Assembly (NCBI RefSeq): GCF_022436675.1
Contig: NZ_JAKUJZ010000007.1
Coordinates: 324,228-388,227 of the forward strand
DNA from: Rheinheimera hassiensis
Lineage (GTDB): Bacteria; Pseudomonadota; Gammaproteobacteria; Enterobacterales; Alteromonadaceae
DNA length: 64,000 nucleotides
Direction of reading: 5' to 3'
The number at the start of each line of letters is the position of its first letter. Position 1 is the stretch's first letter. The translations under genes and the position numbers were made by a program. This document shows, in pieces, positions 19,942 through 28,773 of the stretch. The notes under the pieces were generated by a model, which was not told the DNA's origin, did not search any database, and saw only the letters and a program-made list of their open reading frames with translations.

Positions 19942-21645
19942 TTAGAGTTTAAAACCACTCAACGACTTTTTCATCTCGCTGGCCATTTTCCGCAGTTGTT
20001 GGCTGGCTACGGATAGCTCGGTCGATTTTGCTGTGGTGCTTTCCACTGCAGTAGCGATATTCTCCATATTTTCGTTGATGGTGCCCGACACCACTGCCAG
20101 CTCTTCCGTGGCGCTGGCCAGTTGGTCGTTAACGTCGGTAATGCTGGATACTGCAGTATTAATCCGTTTTAGCGCCTCATTAGCTTGCTGCGAGCAGACT
20201 ATGGTTTGCTCGGTTTCGGCTTTGCTTTGCGCCATAGATTGCACGGCGTTGGCAGAGTCCTGCTGAATACCCTGAATACGTTTGTTGATATCCTGCGTAG
20301 AGGCCTGCGAGCGGCTGGCTAAAGTGCGTACTTCGTCAGCTACCACGGCAAAACCACGGCCCATTTCACCGGCGCGGGCAGCTTCAATGGCGGCGTTTAG
20401 TGCCAGCAGGTTGGTTTGCTCAGCAATGCCGCCGATAACATCGGTTACAGCCCCAACCTCTTCACCGTGCTTGGATAACTGCGCAATAACCTCTGATACC
20501 TGTTCTAACTTCAGCTTTAATGCATCAATAGCGGTAATGGTTTGGCCTACTGAGGTTACCCCGTTTTGCGTTTCGGTGTCGGCATCACGGGCGGCTTTGG
20601 CGGCGATAGTGGCGCTGCGGGCCATATCTTCACAGGTGGCGGTCATCTCGTTAACGGCGGTAGCGACCTGTGCGGTTTGATCCATTACATTTTGTAAAAT
20701 CTTTTGCGTTTGCTGGCTGCTGTCGTCTAACGCTTCCGATTGCATGGCCAGTTGTTCGGCCATCGATATTTGCTGGCTGATAATACTGCGCAACTGATTA
20801 ACCAAAATGCTAAGGGCGGCCAGCAGGCTGTCGTTGTCACCACTTCGCAGGGCAAACTGTACCGAGAAATCGCCTGCGGCAACCTGCTGCACCAACAGCT
20901 TGGTGTCGGCCACTTCACCGCCGAGCGAGCGCAGTAACCAACTGCGGATAAACAACGATACGCCTGCCGTTAATAAAATAACAATAAGCACCACTATGCC
21001 GATTTGCAGTGCAACGGCCCAGAATGCGGCTTTTACATCATCAATATAAATACCTGAGCCCAGCACCCAGCCCCAGCTATCGTCTTTTGCCACATAGGAC
21101 AGCTTGGTATAGCGCTCTTCGGTTACCCCGCCGCCTTTTAATGGTTTTGTCCACTGGTATTCAACAAAGCCATCGCCATAGCGCTGAATAACATCAACAA
21201 AGCTGACAAACAGATTGGCATTATTTAAGGTTTGCTGCTGGCTACCATCGCGGTTGCGCATTAAGGTGGCGTAGTTAAAATTAGGCCTGTCTAGCACGGT
21301 GCCATCTAAGGTTGGCACTGTCGGGTGCATAATCATTTTGGGAATGGGCCGGCCAGTGTCGTTAATCCAGATATATTCGGTACCATCGTAACGTATGGCT
21401 TTAATGGCGGCCATGGCTTGTTGCTGTGCCTGCTCTTTACTCAGGCTGCCGCTTTGCTCCAGCGCCTGATAATGCTTTACCAGGCTAAGGGCGCTGTCAA
21501 TTACCGCCACTACCCTGTTTTCTCGGCCTTCTATCAGGCTGTGCTGCAATGCATTTAATGCCACTGCGCCCAGTACCACAAAACCAAGCAATGCCAGTAA
21601 AGGAATACTTAACAAACGCCCACCGACGGTTTTCCAAAATCCCAT
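19942..21645 (-). CDS. Methyl-accepting chemotaxis protein, single-Cache type
   Basis: 567-residue chemoreceptor. A first membrane helix (about 8-30) is followed by a periplasmic Cache_2-type sensor (about 35-195; [34 protein letters not shown]), a second helix (about 205-232), HAMP-like linker and a long coiled-coil signalling domain. The hairpin tip [28 protein letters not shown], which contacts CheA and CheW, is intact. Ligand unknown; sCache receptors often sense small organic acids. No C-terminal CheR pentapeptide is seen. It stands alone, divergent from ggt. Confidence 0.95.
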   Translation of the reverse strand: MGFWKTVGGRLLSIPLLALLGFVVLGAVALNALQHSLIEGRENRVVAVIDSALSLVKHYQALEQSGSLSKEQAQQQAMAAIKAIRYDGTEYIWINDTGRPIPKMIMHPTVPTLDGTVLDRPNFNYATLMRNRDGSQQQTLNNANLFVSFVDVIQRYGDGFVEYQWTKPLKGGGVTEERYTKLSYVAKDDSWGWVLGSGIYIDDVKAAFWAVALQIGIVVLIVILLTAGVSLFIRSWLLRSLGGEVADTKLLVQQVAAGDFSVQFALRSGDNDSLLAALSILVNQLRSIISQQISMAEQLAMQSEALDDSSQQTQKILQNVMDQTAQVATAVNEMTATCEDMARSATIAAKAARDADTETQNGVTSVGQTITAIDALKLKLEQVSEVIAQLSKHGEEVGAVTDVIGGIAEQTNLLALNAAIEAARAGEMGRGFAVVADEVRTLASRSQASTQDINKRIQGIQQDSANAVQSMAQSKAETEQTIVCSQQANEALKRINTAVSSITDVNDQLASATEELAVVSGTINENMENIATAVESTTAKSTELSVASQQLRKMASEMKKSLSGFKL

Positions 21646-21684
21646 GATATGTCCTTTTTTATCTACTTCGATGTTCCTGATTTA

Positions 21685-21701
21685 GCAGTAAATTTTACTG
21701 C
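21685..21701. repeat. 17-bp palindrome upstream of the chemoreceptor gene
   Basis: GCAGTAAA-T-TTTACTGC is a perfect inverted repeat about 40 bases before the chemoreceptor start and 120 before ggt. Form and position suit an operator, but no known regulator consensus is recognised. Confidence 0.35.
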
Positions 21702-21821
21702 CAGAGTCAAAGCTTTTTCATACTTTAGCAGCATATTTGCAGCTTTATAAGCTGTCACAGCTTGTAATTGATAAATAACCACGTTAGAACTGATAACTGG
21801 TTCTCACCGGAGTAGTTTGTT

Positions 21822-23498
21822 ATGCAGTTTTTGTATCGCGTTAGCTTTTACTTGTTGTTCAGCCTGGCTGTACTTTCACCCGCGGCGCAAGCTTCCCTTA
21901 AAGGCCAGGCTGCCGTGGCTTCGCCGGATCAGTACGGTGCCGCAGTGGCAGAGCAAATATTAAAAAAAGGTGGTAATGCGGTTGATGCTGCAGTAGCAAC
22001 CGCCTTTACACTGGCAGTGACTTACCCTGAGGCAGGCAATATTGGTGGCGGTGGCTTTATGACACTGTGGTTTGACGGTAAAGCCTATTTTCTCGATTAC
22101 CGAGAAACAGCACCTGCTGCTGCACATCGCGATATGTATCTGGATGAAGAAAAACAGGTTATTGAAAACTTAAGTTTAATTGGCCATAAAGCCAGTGGCG
22201 TACCGGGCACCGTTATGGGCTTATGGCAGGCCCACCAGCGTTTTGGCAGCCTGCCCTGGGCAGAGCTGGTGCAACCGGCAATTTCCTATGCCCAAAACGG
22301 TTTTACCGTAGCAGAAAACCAGTACCAGTACCGTGCCGATTTACTTAGCCAATTGGAAGGCAAAACCAATTTTGCCCGCTATTTTACCGCTATGCAGCCC
22401 AACGAAAACTTTATCCAAAGCGAGCTTGCCAGCACACTTAAACGTATTGCTGAACATGGCCCGGCCGATTTTTATCAGGGTGAAACAGCCAAATTGCTAG
22501 TCGCGCAAATGCAACGTGGTGGTGGCTTGATTACGCTGACAGATCTGGCTGCGTATAAAGCTGGCTGGCGCGAGCCGGTTATTACCCCCTGGCGCGATTA
22601 TCAGCTGGTAACTGCAGCGCCGCCAAGCTCTGGCGGTATTGCACTTAGCCAGTTGCTGGCGTTAAAGCAACGGCGCAGTGCCGATTTTAATAAAGTTGCG
22701 CTTAATAGCAGTCAGTATGTGCATTTAATTGCTGAAATAGAAAAACGCGTGTTTGCTGATCGCGCCGATTATCTGGGCGATCCAGACTTTACTGCAGTAC
22801 CGCAGCAACAGTTACTCGACAGCGCTTACTTAGATAGACGCGCCGCTGAAATAAACCCTGCGGCGATATCTGCCACAGCAGCGGTAAAACCGGGGCTGGA
22901 AGGCTACCATACCACGCACTTTTCTGTGCTGGATAACCACGGCAATGCTGTGTCTAACACCTACACTCTGAACCTGGATTTTGGCAGCGGCGTAGTAGTA
23001 GAAGGTGCCGGTTTTTTACTGAATAACGAAATGGACGACTTTTCTGCCAAAGCCGGGGTACCGAATGCTTTTGGCGTAGTGGGCAGCGACGCCAATGCAA
23101 TTGCGCCCGGTAAGCGTATGCTGTCGTCTATGACCCCCAGTCTGCTGTTAAAAGACGGTAAAATAGAGCTGGTGATCGGCACGCCGGGCGGCTCGACCAT
23201 TTTCACCTCAATTTTTCAGGTCATGACTAATTTATATGACTACCAGTTACCGCTAAGTGAAGCAGTAGCCGCGCCACGTTTTCATCATCAGTTGCTACCC
23301 AAAGATCAGATCACCATGGAGCCTTACGCGCCCCTTAGTAAAACAGTACAGGATGAGTTAAAAGCCAAAGGCTATCAACTGGTTACCCAGGGGTGGAACC
23401 TTGGCGATATTCAGGCAATTCAGGTACTTGACGGCAAAGTCACCGCTGCCGCAGATCCTCGCTCGCGTGGCGTAGCTAAGGTAATTAACCTGCATTAA
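21822..23498 (+). CDS. ggt: Gamma-glutamyltransferase
   Basis: 558-residue periplasmic N-terminal-nucleophile hydrolase that cleaves glutathione and other gamma-glutamyl compounds. A signal peptide covers about 1-25 (ends PAAQAS). The large-subunit motif GGNAVDAAVATAFTLAV and GGGGFMTLW are present. Autoprocessing occurs before the catalytic Thr of HTTHFSVLDNHGNAVSNT at about residue 365. The oxyanion and glutamate-binding segments follow (MLSSMTPSLLLKDG, IGTPGGSTI). Length fits the family. Two hairpins follow. The next gene, an exported esterase, is also secreted. Confidence 0.95.
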   Translation: MQFLYRVSFYLLFSLAVLSPAAQASLKGQAAVASPDQYGAAVAEQILKKGGNAVDAAVATAFTLAVTYPEAGNIGGGGFMTLWFDGKAYFLDYRETAPAAAHRDMYLDEEKQVIENLSLIGHKASGVPGTVMGLWQAHQRFGSLPWAELVQPAISYAQNGFTVAENQYQYRADLLSQLEGKTNFARYFTAMQPNENFIQSELASTLKRIAEHGPADFYQGETAKLLVAQMQRGGGLITLTDLAAYKAGWREPVITPWRDYQLVTAAPPSSGGIALSQLLALKQRRSADFNKVALNSSQYVHLIAEIEKRVFADRADYLGDPDFTAVPQQQLLDSAYLDRRAAEINPAAISATAAVKPGLEGYHTTHFSVLDNHGNAVSNTYTLNLDFGSGVVVEGAGFLLNNEMDDFSAKAGVPNAFGVVGSDANAIAPGKRMLSSMTPSLLLKDGKIELVIGTPGGSTIFTSIFQVMTNLYDYQLPLSEAVAAPRFHHQLLPKDQITMEPYAPLSKTVQDELKAKGYQLVTQGWNLGDIQAIQVLDGKVTAAADPRSRGVAKVINLH

Positions 23499-23514
23499 CA
23501 CCACGGTTTGACCA

Positions 23515-23540
23515 TAAGGCTTTAGCCTTAATTTTTCTTT
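23515..23540 (+). terminator. Intrinsic terminator after ggt
   Basis: A 6-bp stem (TAAGGC / GCCTTA) with a TTTA loop is followed by ATTTTTCTTT. Confidence 0.65.
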
Positions 23541-23545
23541 CCTTT

Positions 23546-23568
23546 GGCTTTAGTACTGTACTAAAGCC
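23546..23568. repeat. 23-bp palindrome before the esterase gene
   Basis: GGCTTTAGTAC-T-GTACTAAAGCC is a perfect inverted repeat with a single central base. It lies just after the ggt terminator and 68 bases before the esterase start. The single-base centre disfavours an RNA hairpin and favours a protein-binding site; it also reuses the GGCTTTAG/CTAAAGCC sequence of the adjacent terminator. Confidence 0.45.
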
Positions 23569-23635
23569 TTATTGTTGCCGGGCCGCTTTTATGCAAAATT
23601 CAGTAGTAAATTACCCCGCCATTGCCGGAGCCTTT

Positions 23636-24631
23636 ATGCGCAAATTTAAGCTGTTTAGTTTTACTCTGTTATCTGCTGTGGCCTTACCGTTGGCAGCACA
23701 GCAGGCATTGCCCAAACTGCAGCTGGCAGAGCAGATCACCTTGTCGGGTTTATCCAGCGGCGCTTATATGGCTGGCCAGTACCACCTGGCCTTTGCCGAA
23801 CAGGTTAGCGGCGTGGCCATGCTGGCCGGTGGCCCGGTATATTGTGCGCAAAACAGTTTAGGCCTGGCACTGGAACATTGCTTTAATAAAGCCAGCAGCT
23901 CGCCAGACATGAGCGCAATAAACCAGTATTTAACCGCCCAGCGCACCGCTGGCAAGCTGGCGCCGGTTGCAGCACTTAAAGATGACAAAGTATGGATTTT
24001 TCACGGCAGTAAAGACACCACTGTATACCCGGGCCTGGCAACAGTACTTAACCAGCAATACCAGCAATGGGTGGATGCCGGCAATATTGCCCTGATAACG
24101 GATAAAGCGTTTGGCCATACCTTTCCGACAGACAATACCGCTTTGGGTAGTTGCGATGTCTCTGAGGCGCCCTTTCTGGCCAGCTGTAATTATGATGCTG
24201 CAGGCGAGCTGCTTAAGCACTTACTGGGCAGCGTTAAAGCTAAAACGGCCACTGGTAGCGGCCAGTTAATGCCATTTAACCAGCATCAGCTGGCCACTGC
24301 CGCCAAAGATAGCTTAGCTGAAACCGGTTATTTGTACGTACCACAAAGCTGTGCCAGCGGTGAAAGTTGCCGGTTACATGTTAGTTTTCATGGTTGTAAG
24401 CAGAATGCCGCCAGCGTAGGCCAGGCCTATGTCAGCGGCAGCGGGCTGAATAATTATGCCGATAGCAATAATATCGTGGTGTTGTACCCGCAAACTACTG
24501 CCAGCAGTATAAACCCGTTTAACCCTAACGCTTGTTGGGATTGGTGGGGTTATACCGGAGCAGATTATGCTACCAAAGAAGGGATGCAACTTAAGGCCAT
24601 ACACCAGTTAGTGCAGGCCTTAACAGATTAA
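23636..24631 (+). CDS. Secreted PHB-depolymerase-type esterase
   Basis: 331-residue alpha/beta-hydrolase resembling single-domain extracellular poly(3-hydroxybutyrate) depolymerases such as the Penicillium funiculosum enzyme. A signal peptide covers 1-21. The lipase box is GLSSG with Ser40; the acid is in HGSKDTTVYPG and the His in FGHTFPTD, the same order and similar spacing as the fungal Ser39-Asp121-His155 triad. The aromatic WDWWGYTG near the C-terminus fits the substrate cleft. Several Cys pairs suit an exported protein. ATG 23636 has GGAG upstream; the frame to 23591 lacks it. Actual polymer specificity is unknown. It converges with the mipA-type gene one base away. Confidence 0.87.
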   Translation: MRKFKLFSFTLLSAVALPLAAQQALPKLQLAEQITLSGLSSGAYMAGQYHLAFAEQVSGVAMLAGGPVYCAQNSLGLALEHCFNKASSSPDMSAINQYLTAQRTAGKLAPVAALKDDKVWIFHGSKDTTVYPGLATVLNQQYQQWVDAGNIALITDKAFGHTFPTDNTALGSCDVSEAPFLASCNYDAAGELLKHLLGSVKAKTATGSGQLMPFNQHQLATAAKDSLAETGYLYVPQSCASGESCRLHVSFHGCKQNAASVGQAYVSGSGLNNYADSNNIVVLYPQTTASSINPFNPNACWDWWGYTGADYATKEGMQLKAIHQLVQALTD

Positions 24632-24632
24632 T

Positions 24633-25385
24633 TTAAAACAGCCGTGACCAGGATAAAAACGCCGACAGCCCGGTATCACGATCCGTTAACGGGCTGTCAC
24701 TGATGCTGCTGCCATACCAGTGATGCTCTACGCCAAGCCTTGTCATACCACCAAAAAACAACGCCGTACTGAAAGAAACACCGGCATTATAACTAACGGC
24801 CCCATCGGCTTTATAAGCCGGGCGCTGTGCTGTAGCTTCATCCGGGCGTACGCCGTAGTAGTAATCGACCAGCTTGCTGTCTGAATAACTGACACCAAAT
24901 TGAGGCTCAATGATGATTGGCCCGGCACGGTAGCTATAGCCCACTGATACCTTTGATTCCTGGCCCTTTGAGTTGCCTAATAAATCAAATACGGTTTGGG
25001 CTTCAAACTTCCAGCTATCCTGGCGTAACTGCATGCCAATACCGCCATCAATTGAATCTTTACGCTTGGCCATGCCGCTAAACACCGCACTGTCAGACTC
25101 ATCAAAACCGGCAAAACGCGGGGCCAGCTTGGCGCTAAAACTGATATTACCCAGATCCAGCAGTTTATAGCTGACAAAAGGCCCGTATACCGTCAGCCTG
25201 TCGCCCTGATAACCAATGATCGGTAACGGGATAGTGCGGTTGCTGTAGCCCTGATATATTTCCTGATTAACCCCAACACCCACACCATATGAAAAACCTT
25301 GTGGTGCTGCACTTTGTGCCATTGCTGTACCACACACCATGCTGGTACTGATAACACTGGCTAAAACATAATGACTCAATTTCAT
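24633..25385 (-). CDS. MipA/OmpV family outer-membrane protein
   Basis: 250-residue beta-barrel protein. The signal peptide is MKLSHYVLASVISTSMVCGT-AMA. The mature part alternates hydrophobic and polar residues, with the family blocks IPLPIIGYQGDRLTVYGPFV and SAKLAPRFAGFDESDS. It ends in an aromatic residue (SWSRLF), typical for BAM-assembled barrels. Role unknown; MipA-type proteins are linked to murein hydrolase/synthase complexes or to metal and antibiotic responses. RBS AAGG before the ATG. Single gene. Confidence 0.9.
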   Translation of the reverse strand: MKLSHYVLASVISTSMVCGTAMAQSAAPQGFSYGVGVGVNQEIYQGYSNRTIPLPIIGYQGDRLTVYGPFVSYKLLDLGNISFSAKLAPRFAGFDESDSAVFSGMAKRKDSIDGGIGMQLRQDSWKFEAQTVFDLLGNSKGQESKVSVGYSYRAGPIIIEPQFGVSYSDSKLVDYYYGVRPDEATAQRPAYKADGAVSYNAGVSFSTALFFGGMTRLGVEHHWYGSSISDSPLTDRDTGLSAFLSWSRLF

Positions 25386-25518
25386 CTGAAAACCTTAGGT
25401 TGCGCCTAAACAGCAATTGGCTAGCAACTAAGTTACGCCAAGAGCCCGGATCTAACACTTATTATGTTGATAACAGCATTACTGTACCCAAATACGTATA
25501 GATCAACCAGCGTTAAAA

Positions 25519-26082
25519 CTAATTTTGTGCTGCCATGCCGGGCGGCAATATTTGCTCTACACCGCCAAGCCGTTTGGCCATTTGCATAATGCGATCATGG
25601 TGTTTAGCCAGTGCGGCTTTATCATCTGCGGTTAAACAGCCGGTTAGCGTTTGGTGATACTGCTGGCCCTGTTTAATGGTTTTTTCTGTTTTTTGCCGCT
25701 GCGCAGCCGGTAAAAACATTAATGCCTGGCGCGATACCTCCAGCATTGGCTGCACACTGTCCAGCACCGGCCAGGTGACTTTGGCGCTTAACTCAACCAA
25801 TTGTACCGGCGTAAAACCATGCTCTTTTGCCAGTTGTTCAATTTGTGTCTGATAAGCCGAGTCTTTTTCCTGTGCGCTAATTTCGCGGTAGTGCCGCGGC
25901 CAGTCACAGTGTTGCTGCAAATTAAACTGCTTGTTCTGCGGCCTTTGCTCTAACTGCTGCAACTTGGGTAACATGGCTTCAAACTGGTCCAGGTTGGCAT
26001 CTGTCAGCACCGTTGCCGCCATTGCAGGCACTGCAAACAGGCTAAGCAATGCCAAACCGGCAACGCTATTTCGCTTAATCAT
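25519..26082 (-). CDS. Exported helical protein of unknown function
   Basis: 187-residue protein with a signal peptide (MIKRNSVAGLALLSLFAVPA-MAA). The mature part is rich in Gln, Leu and charged residues and is predicted mostly helical (LPKLQQLEQRPQNKQFNLQQ; LEVSRQALMFLPAAQRQKTE). Two Cys could form one disulfide. No known domain is recognised. ATG 26082 is chosen because GGAG precedes it and the signal peptide starts there; the longer frame to 26187 overlaps the next gene. It lies 97 bases downstream of the MgtC/DUF4010 gene, possibly cotranscribed. Confidence 0.75.
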   Translation of the reverse strand: MIKRNSVAGLALLSLFAVPAMAATVLTDANLDQFEAMLPKLQQLEQRPQNKQFNLQQHCDWPRHYREISAQEKDSAYQTQIEQLAKEHGFTPVQLVELSAKVTWPVLDSVQPMLEVSRQALMFLPAAQRQKTEKTIKQGQQYHQTLTGCLTADDKAALAKHHDRIMQMAKRLGGVEQILPPGMAAQN

Positions 26083-26179
26083 ACTATCTCCGGAATTAAA
26101 GTTATCACGCCATCTGAACAGGCTAAGGCTTAATCCAGCCTGAAGGCTTGTGGCGCAGCGCTTAAACGAAAACCTTGCT

Positions 26180-27460
26180 TTAAACAAAAAACAGCACTGC
26201 CAGCCCCAATGCCAGTATTACCAGCGTGGCAGCTAACAATTTGTTAGCCAGTGCCCTGCCCCCTAATACAAACACCAGAGTACATTTAACAACGGTATTA
26301 CTCAGCGCCGCTACGGTAACAGCGCCTGCGGCCAGCGCTATGCCGTCTGGTATACGCCGGGCGTAATCTGCCATTGACAAAGTTATGGCATCCACATCGG
26401 TTAAACCGGCAACAGCAGCCAACAAATACAAACCTTCGGTGGCAGCATATTGTTCGGTAAGCTTTACCAATAACAAAATGACAGCGAATAGCGCACCAAA
26501 CTTCATTGCGGCAATCAGGCTAAACGGGTTAGTCACTTTAACGGTGCTTTGCTGCGGCGCCTGGTAGCGTTTGCTGCCAAGGTGATAGTAAATGGCCGCC
26601 ATAATAGCGGTAGCCGCTGCCATTACGCTAAACGGCAGCCATAAATGCGCCAGCAAAGGTTTATACACAATACTGACTGTTACCAGCACACGGATAAACA
26701 TTACCAGCCAGGCCAGTAATACCCCGCAGGCCTGAGTATCGGCAGCTAACGGATCGGGCTCAAATTTGCTGCTGCGGGCAAAACTTAAGGTAACCGCCGT
26801 AGATGACGCCAGGCCGCCACTTATGCCGGTAACCACGGCACCATGAGCAGCACCAAGCCAACGCACCGCAACATAACCCAGCAGCGACATAGAGGAAATC
26901 AGGATCACCAGCAACCAGAGCCGGTAAGGGTTAAGTGCCTGCCAGGGGTCTATAGGGTCGTTAGGTAGTAATGGCAGTACAATAAAACTGGCAATAAGCA
27001 ACTTTACCCCGGCGTATAAATCTTCGGTGCCGATTTTACTAACCATAGAGTGCAGCGGCCGTTTAAAGGTAAGAATGGCCGACGTCAGTATACCCAACAT
27101 AACGGCAAGCTCGGCATAGCCAAACATCACCGCACCACCGAGTAAACATACTGTAATAGCGCTAATTTCGCTGGTTAACCCCAACGTCGTTGGGTTGTTG
27201 CGGTTTTCCAGTATGTAAGCTGTGAGTACCGCCAGCGCTACCACCAGCACCGTAATAACAAATAACCAGGGCGATTGCAGATGCAGTGATAACCAGGCCG
27301 ATACCGCGCCCGCCTGGGCAAATAAAATGTATGTGCGTAAGCCGCCAAAACCACCGGGATGCTCGTCACGGCGGTGTTTTTCCCGTTCAATGCCAACTAG
27401 AGCCCCCAGCAACAAGGCAATTAAAAAGTTTTGCACCATATCAATATCAAATTCAGACAC
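26180..27460 (-). CDS. MgtC/SapB N-domain plus DUF4010 membrane protein
   Basis: 426-residue membrane protein with about 11-12 helices. Residues 10-140 carry the MgtC/SapB pattern (LIALLLGALVGIEREKHRRD, GGLRTYIL); residues 180-400 match DUF4010 (GLASSTAVTLSFARSS, AGLTDVDAITLSMADYARR). MgtC proteins are linked to survival at low magnesium and to acid or phosphate homeostasis; this two-domain type is an uncharacterised putative transporter. The start appears to be GTG. Divergent from yaeQ. Confidence 0.9.
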   Translation of the reverse strand: MSEFDIDMVQNFLIALLLGALVGIEREKHRRDEHPGGFGGLRTYILFAQAGAVSAWLSLHLQSPWLFVITVLVVALAVLTAYILENRNNPTTLGLTSEISAITVCLLGGAVMFGYAELAVMLGILTSAILTFKRPLHSMVSKIGTEDLYAGVKLLIASFIVLPLLPNDPIDPWQALNPYRLWLLVILISSMSLLGYVAVRWLGAAHGAVVTGISGGLASSTAVTLSFARSSKFEPDPLAADTQACGVLLAWLVMFIRVLVTVSIVYKPLLAHLWLPFSVMAAATAIMAAIYYHLGSKRYQAPQQSTVKVTNPFSLIAAMKFGALFAVILLLVKLTEQYAATEGLYLLAAVAGLTDVDAITLSMADYARRIPDGIALAAGAVTVAALSNTVVKCTLVFVLGGRALANKLLAATLVILALGLAVLFFV

Positions 27461-27539
27461 TTTCGATTTAACTCAGTCGTTTAGCTATTATGGGCCACAG
27501 CATAGCGCAGTTTTTCCGGCCGCGGCAGATGCAACCGCA

Positions 27540-27579
27540 GCAAACAGTTAAATTGAGCAAACAGTTAAATTGAGCAAAA
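27540..27579. repeat. 17-bp tandem duplication in the yaeQ promoter
   Basis: Two exact copies of GCAAACAGTTAAATTGA (27540-27556 and 27557-27573) are followed by the start of a third (GCAAA). The second copy's end supplies the -35 box of the yaeQ promoter (TTGAGC at 27570), and the first contains an identical TTGAGC at 27553. Confidence 0.85.
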
Positions 27580-27598
27580 CAATGGTTCGCGTTACACT
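27570..27598 (+). promoter_or_regulatory. Sigma70 promoter of yaeQ
   Basis: TTGAGC (27570-27575) and TACACT (27593-27598) are separated by exactly 17 bp. Transcription would start near 27605, giving a leader of about 25 nt before the ATG at 27630. Confidence 0.65.
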
Positions 27599-27629
27599 CG
27601 CCGCCTTTATATTGTGAGTGAGTTTGCTT

Positions 27630-28178
27630 ATGGCACTAAAAGCCACCGTGTTTAAGGTTCAGCTGCAAATTGCAGATATGGACCGGCATTACTATCAGGA
27701 TCACAGCCTGACACTGGCGCAGCACCCGTCAGAAAATGACGAGCGCATGATGGTGCGTCTGTTAGCTTTTGCTATCAATGCCAGCGAAACACTGGCTTTT
27801 ACTAAAGGCTTAAGTGCAGAGGATGATGAACCGGAGCTATGGGACAAAACCCTCAGTGGTGACATTAACCTGTGGGTAGAATTTGGCCAAAGCGATGAAA
27901 AATGGCTACGCAAAGCCGCTGGACGGGCAAAACAGGTGCAATTGTTTTGTTATGGCGGGCGCAGCGTGCCGGTATGGTGGAAAAACATTCAGCAGGCGCT
28001 GGAGCGTTACCAAAACCTGGCCGTGCTGGAAATTAACGAAGAATCGGTAAAAGCGATGGCGAAACTGGTAAGCCGTAATATGAACCTGCAATGCAATATC
28101 AGCGAAGGCCAGATCTGGTTGTCAGATGCAGAGCAAAGTGTACTAATTGAACCTGTGCTGCTAAAAGCAGCACAGTAA
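27630..28178 (+). CDS. yaeQ: YaeQ family protein
   Basis: 182-residue soluble protein of the YaeQ family (E. coli 181), with a PD-(D/E)XK-like fold of unknown biochemical role. The family N-terminus MALKATVFKVQLQIADMDR and internal blocks DERMMVRLLAFAI and LWVEFGQSDEKWLRKA are clear. The ATG at 27630 matches the family start; an upstream GTG (27618) is in frame but unneeded. The end of the gene contains a 9-bp inverted repeat (CTGTGCTGC / GCAGCACAG) without a U-tract. Own promoter; converges with a GST gene. Confidence 0.93.
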   Translation: MALKATVFKVQLQIADMDRHYYQDHSLTLAQHPSENDERMMVRLLAFAINASETLAFTKGLSAEDDEPELWDKTLSGDINLWVEFGQSDEKWLRKAAGRAKQVQLFCYGGRSVPVWWKNIQQALERYQNLAVLEINEESVKAMAKLVSRNMNLQCNISEGQIWLSDAEQSVLIEPVLLKAAQ

Positions 28179-28195
28179 TACCGGCCTGCGCCTGC

Positions 28196-28771
28196 TTACC
28201 CCAGGCGTGGATCGCTGTCTTTAATCATCGGCTGCGATTTGTTTTGCGCCAAAAATGCCTGCAGTGCCGGATAATCATCAAACTCCATCAGCTCACGGAA
28301 CAAGGTCCAGTCTACCAGGCTATAAAGCGCCATGGCGACATAATCCCATTGAGCAAACTCACCATTGTCAGCCTGTTGTTCCAGCACATACAAAGAGGTA
28401 GCTACCCGCTCACGCTGTAAATTAAAAAACAGCTTATCGTCATTGGTGTCAAAACCGCTGCGGCTGCATTGCAGCAGCATTACTAAAGAATCGCTTACCG
28501 CATTAATGACTGTTAGCTGGTTTTCCTGATACCAGCTAAGCGGCGCTATACCAAGCTTAGGTGCCAGATAGCGGTAGATCACGCCAGAATCAAAAATAAC
28601 CTGGCCAGCATCGTCCAGCATTGGAATACGCAGTGCCGGGTTAATGGCGGCCAGAGTTTGCCGCCCTTCACCGGCAAAAATATTCAGGTTAATAAATTCA
28701 TGCGAAGTTGTGGCCAGCAATAGCCGAATGCGCCGCACATAAGGTGAGGTTTGTGAACCATATAGTTTCAT
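28196..28771 (-). CDS. Glutathione S-transferase family protein
   Basis: 191-residue protein with a thioredoxin-like N-domain (MKLYGSQTSPYVRRIRLLLA; IPMLDDAG with cis-Pro; then FDSGVIYRYL replacing the usual ESxxI) and an all-helical C-domain. Similar in layout to YibF-type GSTs. Substrate unknown. It lies two bases after an EamA transporter gene and is probably cotranscribed with it. Confidence 0.88.
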   Translation of the reverse strand: MKLYGSQTSPYVRRIRLLLATTSHEFINLNIFAGEGRQTLAAINPALRIPMLDDAGQVIFDSGVIYRYLAPKLGIAPLSWYQENQLTVINAVSDSLVMLLQCSRSGFDTNDDKLFFNLQRERVATSLYVLEQQADNGEFAQWDYVAMALYSLVDWTLFRELMEFDDYPALQAFLAQNKSQPMIKDSDPRLG

Positions 28772-28773
28772 AT

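Noticed and set aside
17207-20000. Integrated element beside tRNA-Pro
   Set aside because: No integrase, no repeat of the tRNA 3' end and no phage genes were seen; kept only as a weak composition note.
28153-28175. Possible terminator at the end of yaeQ
   Set aside because: The 9-bp stem lies within the coding sequence and has no U-tract.
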